Assembly: GCA_001769975.1 (NCBI GenBank)
Contig: MEPW01000048.1
Coordinates: 36,398-100,397, forward strand
Origin: Bdellovibrionales bacterium RIFOXYA1_FULL_36_14
Lineage (GTDB): Bacteria; Bdellovibrionota; Bacteriovoracia; Bacteriovoracales; Bacteriovoracaceae
Direction: 5' to 3'
DNA length: 64,000 bases
How positions within the stretch are numbered: position 1 is the first letter of the stretch; each line of letters starts with the position of its first letter. The notes beneath the pieces were generated by a model. The model saw nothing but the letters and a program-made list of their open reading frames with translations. It did not search any database and was not told the DNA's origin. This document shows positions 28,052 through 36,582 of this stretch, piece by piece. The position numbers and the translations under genes were made by a program.

Positions 28052-28669
28052 CTACTCGCCAGCTGCTGGATGTGAGAAAATAATCTCTTTGGTAAGCGGG
28101 CGCAGATATTCGTTGAAAAAACTGATAAAACTTTTATCAGTGAATTCAATTTTATAAGAGTTATCTTTAGGCCCGATTCTAAATCCTTCCAATCCTTCAG
28201 AAGTGGTGATTTCTAGTCCTGCTTGAAGTTGCTCTTGGCAGTGTTTTTCAATAAATTTTCTTAACTCCTTGGAAGTTTCCAGGCGCATTTGAGAGGCATT
28301 GGTGCCACCATCTTGGCTCCAAGAATTGACCACACTCAAGATCAGGTCTTGAAAGAATTTTTTATCTTCAAAAGCCTTACCTGAAGCATGTTCAACATTT
28401 TTCAAAGTTATAAGGGTGGAGATATCATTTTTTATTTTACTGATAACTTGTTTGGCGCTCATGGAGAGTTCACTTTCTACTTTCGTTTTCTTGTCATTGG
28501 CTTCTTTTTCAGCAGTGGCCAAAATTAGTTTCGCGCGGGCGTTCGCTTCCTCAATAATTTTATCTGCTTTCTTTTGTGCTTTTTCAATCAGTTCATCAGC
28601 AGCATTTTGGCCTTTTTTTAGACCGTCTTTGTAAAGTTTTTCAGTAAGAGACTTGAGTTTATCTTCCAT
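28052..28669 (-). CDS. ntpE: V-type ATPase peripheral stalk subunit E
   Basis: A 205-aa stator subunit and first gene of the operon. The N-terminal half is a long charged Ala/Lys/Glu helix (NAADELIEKAQKKADKIIEE and onward), the C-terminal half a small alpha/beta head ending GFRIGPKDNSYKIEFTDKSF. A GAGGG ribosome site lies upstream. The operon promoter should be in the 166-base gap before sufE; TATAAT (minus strand, near 28690) is a candidate -10. Confidence 0.88.
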   Translation of the reverse strand: MEDKLKSLTEKLYKDGLKKGQNAADELIEKAQKKADKIIEEANARAKLILATAEKEANDKKTKVESELSMSAKQVISKIKNDISTLITLKNVEHASGKAFEDKKFFQDLILSVVNSWSQDGGTNASQMRLETSKELRKFIEKHCQEQLQAGLEITTSEGLEGFRIGPKDNSYKIEFTDKSFISFFNEYLRPLTKEIIFSHPAAGE

Positions 28670-28850
28670 TTCAAACCCTCATGCAAAAATTATATTTATA
28701 TATGGTGGTTATTCTACCTATTTAAAAGAAAGAGCGAAAGTAAATATTTAAATTATTTAACAAATTGTATATGTTAAAAAATGGTATTAAAATCATAAAA
28801 ATTAACCGTAAATTGGTGACCAAAATGATCGGTTAATGAATGGAGTAGTG

Positions 28851-29279
28851 GTGAGTATACAAGATAAAATAAATAAATTGAAAAAAGATTTTGAGGCGCT
28901 GGACGGCTGGGAAAGCCGGTATCGCTTAATTATCGAAATCGGTCATAATTTAACTCCACTGCTTGAAACGGAAATGGTAGATGAAAATCTGGTGAAGGGG
29001 TGCATGTCAAAAGTTTGGCTGGTAGCTAATGTGATTGATGGAAAAGTAATTTTTAAAGGGGATAGCGATGCCAGTATCACTAAAGGACTGGTGGCCATAT
29101 TAGTAGGTGTTTATTCTAATGAAACACCAGATGATATTATCAATACCAAACCGGATTTTTTAGATGATTTGGGAATTAAAGATGCGCTTTCTATGAATCG
29201 GGCAAGTGGATTGACTTCAATGCTAAAACAGATCCGTTTATATGCCTTGGCTTTTAAAGTGAAAATGGGTCAAGCGTAA
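28851..29279 (+). CDS. sufE: SufE-like cysteine desulfurase sulfur acceptor
   Basis: A 142-aa Fe-S assembly protein that takes sulfur from SufS. The start is GTG 28851, five bases after GGAG (28842-28845); the ATG at 28836 precedes that site. With this start the acceptor Cys in LVKGCMSKVW is residue 51, the same number as in E. coli SufE. DGWESRYRLIIEIG and the C-terminal SGLTSMLKQIRLYA are also family features. No suf cluster is adjacent; hemB follows by 15 bases and is probably cotranscribed. Confidence 0.92.
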   Translation: MSIQDKINKLKKDFEALDGWESRYRLIIEIGHNLTPLLETEMVDENLVKGCMSKVWLVANVIDGKVIFKGDSDASITKGLVAILVGVYSNETPDDIINTKPDFLDDLGIKDALSMNRASGLTSMLKQIRLYALAFKVKMGQA

Positions 29280-29294
29280 TTAAGGGAGTAAGAT

Positions 29295-30278
29295 ATGGAA
29301 ATCCTCAGTAGAAACCGAAGACTGAGAAAATCAGATGCTTTAAGACAGATGGTAAGAGAAACTTCCATTAACACTAGTGATTTGATTGCACCGTTATTTT
29401 TAAAGGAAGGCCCTAATGGCAAAGAAGAAATTACTTCTATGCCAGGAATTTATCGGTATGATCTAAAAGCACTTATGCAAGAAGTTCAAGAGTTATATAA
29501 CCTTGGCATCAAATGTGTTTCGTTGTTTCCGGTCATTGATGAAAATAAAAAAAATCCCAATGCCATGGAGTCAATAAATCCAGAAGGTATCTACCAATTG
29601 GCGATCAAGGAAATCAAGCATTCCCTGCCCGAAATGTTGATCATGACGGATGTTGCGCTTGATCCGTACTCGAGTGATGGACATGATGGTTTAGTAGATC
29701 ATAAAACGGGTCAAATATTAAACGATGAGACACTTGAGATTCTCTGCCAGATGGCAGTCTTACAGGCTGCTTCGGGAAGTGATATAATAGGGCCGTCGGA
29801 TATGATGGATTATCGGGTTGGTGCTATTAGGAAAGCCTTGGAAGCAGCTGGGTATAAGGATACTTTGATTATGTCTTATACTGCCAAATACGCTTCAAAT
29901 TTTTACGGGCCATTTCGCGATGCTTTGAATTCAGCTCCCAAAAAAGGTGATAAAAAAACATATCAAATGGATTATGGCAATGCAAGCGAGGCACTAAGAG
30001 AACTTCAAAATGATGAAAGGGAAGGAGCCGATATCGTTATGGTGAAACCGGGATTGGCCTATTTGGACATTATCAAGCTGTTTAGTGAGCATACTTGCTT
30101 ACCAATTGCAGCTTATAATGTTAGCGGAGAATATGCCATGATCAAAGCTGCTGCAAAAATGGGGTGGATTGATGAAAATAAAATTGTACACGAAATTCTT
30201 ACCGCGTTTAAAAGGGCAGGGGCGTCTATGGTTTTAACTTATTTTGCCAAAGATATGGCAAAACGTTTAAATGAATGA
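29295..30278 (+). CDS. hemB: Delta-aminolevulinic acid dehydratase (porphobilinogen synthase), Mg type
   Basis: A 327-aa heme-pathway enzyme that condenses two 5-aminolevulinate molecules. Catalytic lysines are Lys198 (SYTAKYASNFYGPFRDA) and Lys251 (DIVMVKPGLAYLD). The metal loop at 119-132 reads DVALDPYSSDGHDG, with Ala/Asp/Asp where zinc enzymes have three Cys, so it is predicted to use Mg2+ (and possibly K+), like Pseudomonas-type HemB. It has a GGGAG ribosome site. A 31-codon ORF overlaps its stop codon (ATGAATGA). Confidence 0.96.
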   Translation: MEILSRNRRLRKSDALRQMVRETSINTSDLIAPLFLKEGPNGKEEITSMPGIYRYDLKALMQEVQELYNLGIKCVSLFPVIDENKKNPNAMESINPEGIYQLAIKEIKHSLPEMLIMTDVALDPYSSDGHDGLVDHKTGQILNDETLEILCQMAVLQAASGSDIIGPSDMMDYRVGAIRKALEAAGYKDTLIMSYTAKYASNFYGPFRDALNSAPKKGDKKTYQMDYGNASEALRELQNDEREGADIVMVKPGLAYLDIIKLFSEHTCLPIAAYNVSGEYAMIKAAAKMGWIDENKIVHEILTAFKRAGASMVLTYFAKDMAKRLNE

Positions 30279-30366
30279 TGCCAGTTTTATTGTGATTGAT
30301 AATCATGCAATTTGCGATAAAATCTTAAGTGATAAAGATGCAAAAGATCGTTTGATGGAGATTTAA
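30271..30366 (+). CDS. Possible 31-aa translationally coupled small ORF
   Basis: ATG at 30271 overlaps the hemB stop and opens a 31-codon frame (MNDASFIVIDNHAICDKILS, then DKDAKDRLMEI) ending TAA at 30366, three bases before the next gene. Overlap at one end and near-contact at the other fit coupled translation. It could equally be a chance open frame. No known family. Confidence 0.3.
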   Translation: MNDASFIVIDNHAICDKILSDKDAKDRLMEI

Positions 30367-30369
30367 AAA

Positions 30370-30810
30370 ATGGCCCAGGAAAAAGAAGATAGCAAAGCCT
30401 TAAAGGTAGTTGGTAAAAAAGTATACGGGGATATCCTGATTGTGGATGATGACAAAGACATTTGTGAAGTTGTTCAGGGATACTTAAGATCCATGGGATG
30501 TTTTAGAAATATTATAAATGCTAATGATGGAGTGATGGCCCATTTGAAGCTGGGTTTACAGCGTTTTTGTCTTATTTTGTTGGATCTTAATCTACCTAAA
30601 AGGACAGGCGAAGATATTTTAACTTTCATTCATGAAAAAAAAGATTTCAACTTGGTAGAAGACGTGGTCATTATGTCTGGGACTCTAAATGAACGGAAAT
30701 TTGGGGTGGTCAGGCGTCTTGGAGTAAATAAATTTATTTTAAAGCCCTTCACCAAAGAATCTTTTACCTCTAAAATAGAGGAATATATAAAAGAGAAAAA
30801 ATTTCTTTAA
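30370..30810 (+). CDS. Single-domain response regulator (CheY-like receiver)
   Basis: A 146-aa receiver domain with no output domain. The acidic pocket is ILIVDDDKD; the phospho-acceptor Asp is in LILLDLNLP; the conserved Ser/Thr is in VIMSGT; and the conserved Lys is in FILKPFTKE. It probably acts by protein contact, like CheY or Spo0F. No cognate kinase is adjacent. A GGAG site lies about 10 bases upstream. Its stop codon is the first part of the 153-bp repeat element. Confidence 0.88.
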   Translation: MAQEKEDSKALKVVGKKVYGDILIVDDDKDICEVVQGYLRSMGCFRNIINANDGVMAHLKLGLQRFCLILLDLNLPKRTGEDILTFIHEKKDFNLVEDVVIMSGTLNERKFGVVRRLGVNKFILKPFTKESFTSKIEEYIKEKKFL

Positions 30811-30960
30811 CTGGACTAGTTGAATGGGGTTGATATTTATCTAGCAGCGCGAAATCATTATAATTAATGCAAACAAACTTAAATTGTTCTATTGCTAAAA
30901 CCTAACATATTAATAATTAAAGATTTTTTTTAATTTCATCCCAATTCTGGTGAGCCAGTT
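30809..30960 (+). repeat. 153-bp intergenic repeat element, copy A
   Basis: A 152-base noncoding element starting AACTGGACTAG (first two bases are the stop of the preceding gene) and ending AGCCAGTT. Ends are inverted repeats (AACTGG/CCAGTT), extending imperfectly inward (GAATGGGG opposite CCCAATTC). About 83% identical to copy B at 36330-36482 by hand alignment, with one 1-base gap. Internal conserved blocks include GCGAAATCATTA, CAAACAA, TTGCTAA and CTAACATATTAA. It may be a MITE-like repeat or a structured 3' UTR RNA. Confidence 0.8.
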
Positions 30961-31068
30961 AAAAAAGAGTGAGACCATGTAATTATGGGTAAAAGAAAGA
31001 TCATATATCGACTATTCTTAATAGTTTTTGATAGGTTGCCCACAAATTACCTTCTTTTAGGATAAATT

Positions 31069-31941
31069 ATGAAAAATATCTTTCTTGCATGTTTTTGGGC
31101 CTTGCTTATTTTAAGGACTTCAACCTTGTTATCTAATGAAGCCTCTAAAATTAAAACCGTCTTTGTAACCGATCTTAAAAAGACAGAACTGTTTGATATT
31201 TACTCCTATCCCGCCAAGCTTTCCAGTGAAAAGCAATCTTTTATATTAGCGCAAAATCAAGGGAGAGTGGAAAAAATTTTTAAAACCATTGGAGAGCCAG
31301 TGGCTAAAAATGAGATTGTTTTAACTATTAAACATGATGATCCGGCTTACGATTATAAGGCCCAAAAAATAACATCTCCCATTGATGGAGTAGTGGCTGC
31401 GCAGATGGTAGAAGAAGGTAGTAAGGTATCGGTAGGAGATAAACTGGGACTAATTATTGATCCTTCTAAAATTAAAATCACCGTAGAGATCACCCTTAAA
31501 GATATTAACGTAATAAAGGTGGGAACTGTTGGGAAATTAAGTTCTTCAGACACCGGTCTGGAAGTGGATGCCGTGGTCACTCACCTTTCCCCCATGATTG
31601 ACCCTTTAACGGGTACTGCCTCAGCACAACTTAAAATAAGTCGGCCTGAAAATTTTAAAATTGGAACGGTAGGGATGGTTACTTTTAAGGCCAATGCTAG
31701 ATTAGGTTTCGAACTGCCCAAGGATGCCATTGTTTATCTCGGGAAAAAAACATTTATTCGTCATGTGGATAAAAAAAATATTATTAATCGGGTGGAAGTG
31801 GAAATCAAACCTCGCTCAAGTAGTGCGGTGGAAGTCATTAAAGGGGTTATGGAAGGCCAGAGGGTAGTGATAAAAAGCTCTGGGTTTCTACAAGATGGTG
31901 CAGTCGTGAAAATTGAAGATGGACAAAAAGAGGTCAAATGA
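31069..31941 (+). CDS. RND efflux periplasmic adaptor (membrane fusion protein)
   Basis: A 290-aa HlyD/AcrA-type adaptor with a signal peptide (MKNIFLACFWALLILRTSTL). The lipoyl domain is split as usual: RVEKIFKTIGEPVAKNEIVL and SPIDGVVAAQMVEEGSKVSV. The beta-barrel and membrane-proximal parts follow (TVEITLKDINVIKVG and onward). There is almost no alpha-helical hairpin between the lipoyl halves, so this is a short adaptor. It is the first gene of a three-gene efflux operon with 4-base overlaps to the next gene. Confidence 0.9.
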   Translation: MKNIFLACFWALLILRTSTLLSNEASKIKTVFVTDLKKTELFDIYSYPAKLSSEKQSFILAQNQGRVEKIFKTIGEPVAKNEIVLTIKHDDPAYDYKAQKITSPIDGVVAAQMVEEGSKVSVGDKLGLIIDPSKIKITVEITLKDINVIKVGTVGKLSSSDTGLEVDAVVTHLSPMIDPLTGTASAQLKISRPENFKIGTVGMVTFKANARLGFELPKDAIVYLGKKTFIRHVDKKNIINRVEVEIKPRSSSAVEVIKGVMEGQRVVIKSSGFLQDGAVVKIEDGQKEVK

Positions 31942-34900
31942 AAGGAATATATTCATCACCACTACGAGTTTATATGATCATGGCCTTACTGGCGGTGCTT
32001 GGAATTTATTCCGGACTTAATCTGCCAGTTTCCCTTTACCCCAATAGCAGTAAACCAACTATTTGGTGTCAGGTTGGGTTTGGTAGTTTAAATACCACGG
32101 AGTTTTTAGATTCCTACGGAAAAAATATCGAATACCAATTAAAAACTATCGAAAGCGAAGGTCTTAAAGTTGAAAAATTAAAGGCGGACTACTCGCAAAC
32201 CCAAGTTTATTATCAAGTCGAATTTGGCTGGGGGAGTGATCCCCGGAAGGCCAAAAGTGAAGTGACGAATATTTTAAATGCGCTTTCCGCAGCATGGCCT
32301 AAGGAAATTAGAGAGAGTCTGTGGGTTAATTACTGGTCCAATTCGTCGGGTTTTGTGGCCATAAGTTTTTTTAGTGATAAAAGAACCATGGATGAATTAT
32401 ACGATATTTTGGATCCGGTCATCACTCCTAAAATCTCAAAAATTAAAGATGCTGATGAGATGACGCTATGGAATCCCAACATGAAGGAGGTAAGAATAAT
32501 CTTAAATCCTGATGTGGTTAGTTCACTTGGTATTTTTCCCAAAAACATTGAAAATTTAATCTATCAAAGTTTGATTGGAAAAACCGGAGGATCAATCACG
32601 GTTGGGCAAAATAGTTACTCAGTGCAAACGCCTCGAAGTATTCAAGACGTTTTGGATTTAAAGAATCTACTTATACCACTTGGTGATAAAAAAATGATTC
32701 ATCTTTCCGAAGTTGCCACCATTGAGTATGGCCCGATTGAAGATCAGGCGCAGATTCGAAAAACCAATGGCGCCACCTCGTTGATTTTGTATGGATCTCC
32801 CCGGGCCGGTGGAAATGTAAAAAAACTGGCCGAAGATGTCACCCAAATCGTTGAAGAGTCCATGCAGGAGCTTCCTTCTGATATCCAATATCGGTCCTTA
32901 GTTGATCCTTCGCATTTCATCAGACAGTCAATTGAGAATGTGGTTCATGAAGTGTTGATTGCAGCATTGTTGGCGGTCATTGTACTTTTTTTATTTGTGG
33001 GATCCATTTCCAACACTATCACTGCGGCCATTGAAATTCCTCTGTCAATGATTATGGCCTTTATCGTAATGAAAATGACCGGCATGAACTTGAACCTGAT
33101 CTCCCTGGGAGGATTTGCCTTGGCGGCAGGTATGAATGTGGATGGTTCGATTGTGGTCCTGGAAAATATATTTAGACATATGGATATATCCAAACCGAAA
33201 AATTTTGATGATAGATTAAAAGTGATTGTTAGTGCGGTAAATGAAGTCAAACTGCCCATCATTGCCTCCACTATTTCTACGCTGGTGGTGTTTGCTCCGC
33301 TGGCCCTTACAAAAGATTTGACCAACGCTATTTTAGGGGATCTGGCCAAAGCGATCGTCTTTTCCCATACGTTATCCATGATCATAGCTTTGATATTGGT
33401 GCCCACTATTCGACTGCAATTATTGTCTAGAAAAAATCAGCCGGTTGTCTTACCCCCAGCGCCTTTGCAAGGAGTGATGAAATTTTTGGAGAATTTGCAA
33501 AAATCTATTTTAAATAAACTGATATCCCACAAAAAAGCGGGAATGAGTGTGATTATTTTCTTCGTAGTGGCCGTAGCTATAGTGGGTGTTTGGGTGGTTC
33601 CAACCCTTAGAAGAGAAATTATTGGAAAACCAGATACTGATTGGATGATTCTTAGTTTGAGTACTCACGGAAATTCTATGGTTAAAGCCATGGAAGAAAT
33701 TACGGATCAGGAGGAATTTAAACTATTAAAGGAGATGGGTGATTATATTAGCTATACTTTTGTTCAAATTCGCAGTCCCAATCGGTCAACCATTATGGCC
33801 AGATTAAAAGATAAAAGTGATATGAAGGTGGTGTGGGAAAAGATGGAAGCCAAATTTCAAAATACCCCGGATCTCTTTTTTTGGATAGGGCCTTGGAATC
33901 CAGCGGAATTGCCACTGCCTGATCCTCCTCATGCTTTACTTGAAATCAAGGGGGGGAACTTGGATGATCAAAAGGCGTTGGCGGAAGATTTGATCTTTCA
34001 AATGCAGCAAAAAGATTTTTTTCCCAGGGTGTGGAGTGAGCCGGCAGTATCACATAATGAAAATATAGAAATTATTCCTAACCAAGCTACCTGGCATAAT
34101 CTTTCCAGCGAAAATATGCTGTTCACTTTTGATGATCTGATAGATTTATCCAGAGTGGCCACTACGGGAAAAAAAATTAATACGATGACAATTGATGGAA
34201 AAACCGCGGAGGTTTTTCTAAAATATCCCAGTCAGTTTTTTGATTCAAAAGAAAAGCTAGAATCTTATCCCATCAGAATCAACGAAAAAATCGTGCCGTT
34301 TAAGGCCCTGGCGGAGGTGTCGATTGTTAATTCATCTCTGGAAATTTATCGTGAAGATGCCAGAGAGGTGATTAAAGTTTATGCCAGGCAAGATACCGGA
34401 AAGGAACATTTAATTGAAAAGTCACAAAAGGATCTCAAGAGTTTTCTTAAGGAGTATTCCAAGCAAGACCATGCCCACCTTGATCTAAAAAGTAAACCAA
34501 GCATTGTGGTGATGGACGAGTCGATTGAACTTACCAATGCGCTTAACCAGCTAGGGCTATCGGTAGCCTTGTCCTTACTTCTGATCTTTTTTACCCTTTT
34601 GATGCAGTTTGGGGGGGTAGTTCACTCCCTGATTATCATGGTGGCAATTCCTTCCGGAATTTTAGGAGGATGTCTATCCTTGTATCTTTTTAATAGTACC
34701 TTGTCTTTAAATTCAGTGCTGGGGATTATTCTTTTAAATGGGATTGCAGTTAACAATTCAATTATTTTGGTGGATTTTATAATCAAACTTTTCAAGGCCG
34801 GACTTAGTCCTAAAGAAGCAGTACTTGTTGCTGCTCGAAAAAGATTAAAACCTATTTTGATCACTTCCCTAACAACCATCCTGGGGATGTTACCGGTTGC

Positions 34901-35111
34901 TATCGGTCTTGGTGAAGGTGGAAAAATTTTACAACCACTGGGGATTGCGGTGACCAATGGACTGTGGGTTTCAACGGTCTTTACGATATTTTTAGTTCCT
35001 TTACTTGAATGTATGTATCTAAGTTGGAAAGTAAAAATGAGTTTTGATCAGAAGGTTGTTCCTGAGGAAAAAGAATCTGCAAATCTCGGTTTGGCGGAGG
35101 TTTCTTTGTGA
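31938..35111 (+). CDS. RND-family inner-membrane efflux transporter
   Basis: A 1057-aa AcrB/MdtB-type proton-driven pump with 12 expected membrane helices and two large periplasmic loops. TM1 is YMIMALLAVLGIYSGLNLPV. TM4 carries the proton-relay region NVDGSIVVLENIF, with a single Asp where AcrB has two. The second half mirrors the first, with NALNQLGLSVALSLLLIFFT and LNSVLGIILLNGIAVNNSII. Substrate not predictable; the SxxxxxE-rich loops give no heavy-metal (CusA) Met set that I could see. Overlaps both neighbours by 4 bases. Confidence 0.92.
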   Translation: MKGIYSSPLRVYMIMALLAVLGIYSGLNLPVSLYPNSSKPTIWCQVGFGSLNTTEFLDSYGKNIEYQLKTIESEGLKVEKLKADYSQTQVYYQVEFGWGSDPRKAKSEVTNILNALSAAWPKEIRESLWVNYWSNSSGFVAISFFSDKRTMDELYDILDPVITPKISKIKDADEMTLWNPNMKEVRIILNPDVVSSLGIFPKNIENLIYQSLIGKTGGSITVGQNSYSVQTPRSIQDVLDLKNLLIPLGDKKMIHLSEVATIEYGPIEDQAQIRKTNGATSLILYGSPRAGGNVKKLAEDVTQIVEESMQELPSDIQYRSLVDPSHFIRQSIENVVHEVLIAALLAVIVLFLFVGSISNTITAAIEIPLSMIMAFIVMKMTGMNLNLISLGGFALAAGMNVDGSIVVLENIFRHMDISKPKNFDDRLKVIVSAVNEVKLPIIASTISTLVVFAPLALTKDLTNAILGDLAKAIVFSHTLSMIIALILVPTIRLQLLSRKNQPVVLPPAPLQGVMKFLENLQKSILNKLISHKKAGMSVIIFFVVAVAIVGVWVVPTLRREIIGKPDTDWMILSLSTHGNSMVKAMEEITDQEEFKLLKEMGDYISYTFVQIRSPNRSTIMARLKDKSDMKVVWEKMEAKFQNTPDLFFWIGPWNPAELPLPDPPHALLEIKGGNLDDQKALAEDLIFQMQQKDFFPRVWSEPAVSHNENIEIIPNQATWHNLSSENMLFTFDDLIDLSRVATTGKKINTMTIDGKTAEVFLKYPSQFFDSKEKLESYPIRINEKIVPFKALAEVSIVNSSLEIYREDAREVIKVYARQDTGKEHLIEKSQKDLKSFLKEYSKQDHAHLDLKSKPSIVVMDESIELTNALNQLGLSVALSLLLIFFTLLMQFGGVVHSLIIMVAIPSGILGGCLSLYLFNSTLSLNSVLGIILLNGIAVNNSIILVDFIIKLFKAGLSPKEAVLVAARKRLKPILITSLTTILGMLPVAIGLGEGGKILQPLGIAVTNGLWVSTVFTIFLVPLLECMYLSWKVKMSFDQKVVPEEKESANLGLAEVSL

Positions 35112-36331
35112 AAGGGTGGTGTTTGATCTTATTTTTCTTGTCACTGAATCTTTGCTCGAAAGAACTTGAATTTTTGGAAGCGCTTGATTTAATCATGAAA
35201 AATGATACCTATATTCCACCCATGCAAGCCTATTTGGAGAGTGAAAAAACCAATAGGTTGGCAGGAGTTTTGAATTTTTTACCAACCATCGATACAGGTT
35301 ATAAAAAAAATTATGATTATGGGGATGATGTAAAAAGTAACTCCCTATATGTGTCGACCAACTTAAACCTGTTTAAAGGCGGGGCAGATTATTACTCGCT
35401 GGAATCTCGCAGATATGCGGTTACCAAGTTGGAAAAAGGGCTTATGCGACTTGAGATGGAGCGAGAGAAAACTGCCGTAGTGTATCTGATAAATATGATC
35501 CTCTATAAAAGAAAACTTCATATTCAAAAAGAGATGGTGGGCATTAAGCAGCGGGCCTTACAACTTGCGGAGAGTCGCTATCAAAAGGGATTTGTCCCTC
35601 ATGACGATGTCTTAAAGGCCCAGGTAGATTATAAAAATACATATGCCACTTTTTATAGTGCTCAAATTGATTTTCAAAATGCCAAGAAAGATTTAACTCC
35701 GCTACTGGGTGATTACGAGGTACAAGATGCTTGGCCTTGGAGTAATCGTTTGGCGAAAATGAAAGATCTTTCACCAAATAGCAATGAAGAAGATCATCCA
35801 CGCATTTTAGAGCTTACCAATCAATATAAACAGCAGCAAAAACTGCAAAGCTATTATAAAGGTCTCTTACTGCCTAGTCTGGACTTTAATGTCTCCTGGC
35901 AAAAAAATGAAATTTTAAAAAATGTTTCATATGACCGCGTAGGGGTTTTGACTCTGTCTTGGCCTTTATTTGATGGGCTTTTCAAATGGTCAAATTATAA
36001 AGCGCAGTCTGCCGAAAAAGTTAATATGGAATTTACGCTGATCAGGGAAAAAAGACAGTTAAAAGAAGAATTAAAAAATGCTAAGGAAAAATTACATCTG
36101 GCCATAGAAACGGCCAAACAAAGAGATGAAACCCTCAAATTATCCAAAAATTTGTATCAAAAAAATGCTCAAAGATATAATCAAGGTAAAATATCTATTA
36201 CTGATTTGGAATGGGAGCAAAATCGCTTGCTGGTTTCAGAAAATTTGGCCTGTGATGGATGGGCGCTGGTACATATAAATTTACAAGAATTCTGTCATTC
36301 TAATGGAAAACTCATAAGTGCCTGTTTTTAA
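35108..36331 (+). CDS. TolC-family outer-membrane efflux protein
   Basis: A 407-aa outer-membrane factor completing the tripartite pump. It has a signal peptide (MKGWCLILFFLSLNLCSK) and the two-fold helical-hairpin make-up of TolC proteins: LQLAESRYQKGFVPHDDVLKAQ in the first half and LSKNLYQKNAQRYNQGKISI in the second. The C-terminus has three Cys, unusual for the family. Its stop codon TAA is the start of repeat copy B. Confidence 0.88.
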   Translation: MKGWCLILFFLSLNLCSKELEFLEALDLIMKNDTYIPPMQAYLESEKTNRLAGVLNFLPTIDTGYKKNYDYGDDVKSNSLYVSTNLNLFKGGADYYSLESRRYAVTKLEKGLMRLEMEREKTAVVYLINMILYKRKLHIQKEMVGIKQRALQLAESRYQKGFVPHDDVLKAQVDYKNTYATFYSAQIDFQNAKKDLTPLLGDYEVQDAWPWSNRLAKMKDLSPNSNEEDHPRILELTNQYKQQQKLQSYYKGLLLPSLDFNVSWQKNEILKNVSYDRVGVLTLSWPLFDGLFKWSNYKAQSAEKVNMEFTLIREKRQLKEELKNAKEKLHLAIETAKQRDETLKLSKNLYQKNAQRYNQGKISITDLEWEQNRLLVSENLACDGWALVHINLQEFCHSNGKLISACF

Positions 36332-36482
36332 CTGGACTAGGAAAATGGGGTTGATGTTTACTTACCAGTGCGAAATCATTAAAGTTAATTCAAACAATTT
36401 TAAACTGTCATGTTGCTAAGACCCTAACATATTAACAAATAAAGATTATTTTTGATTTCATCCCCATTCTTGTAAGCCAGTT
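36330..36482 (+). repeat. 153-bp intergenic repeat element, copy B
   Basis: Second copy of the element at 30809-30960, in the same orientation and in the same position relative to a stop codon (TTTTTAACTGGACTAG). The ends AACTGG/CCAGTT pair, and AATGGGG pairs with CCCCATT further in. The two copies bracket the RND efflux operon as direct repeats. Confidence 0.8.
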
Positions 36483-36499
36483 GAAAAGCATATAAAAAT

Positions 36500-36539
36500 G
36501 ACACAGTGTGTCGAAATGAGGCACAATCTTTGGTATTAT
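36500..36539 (+). promoter_or_regulatory. Operator-like palindrome and extended -10 promoter
   Basis: GACACAGTGTGTC (36500-36512) is a perfect inverted repeat around a central G. Twenty-one bases on lies TGGTATTAT (36531-36539), an extended -10-like box. The palindrome would cover the -35 region, a usual repressor site. It lies upstream of the lipoprotein gene at 36583. Confidence 0.4.
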
Positions 36540-36582
36540 CTATCAATTCAAGATTATTGCGCCAGATTTTAAGGAGCTAAAA

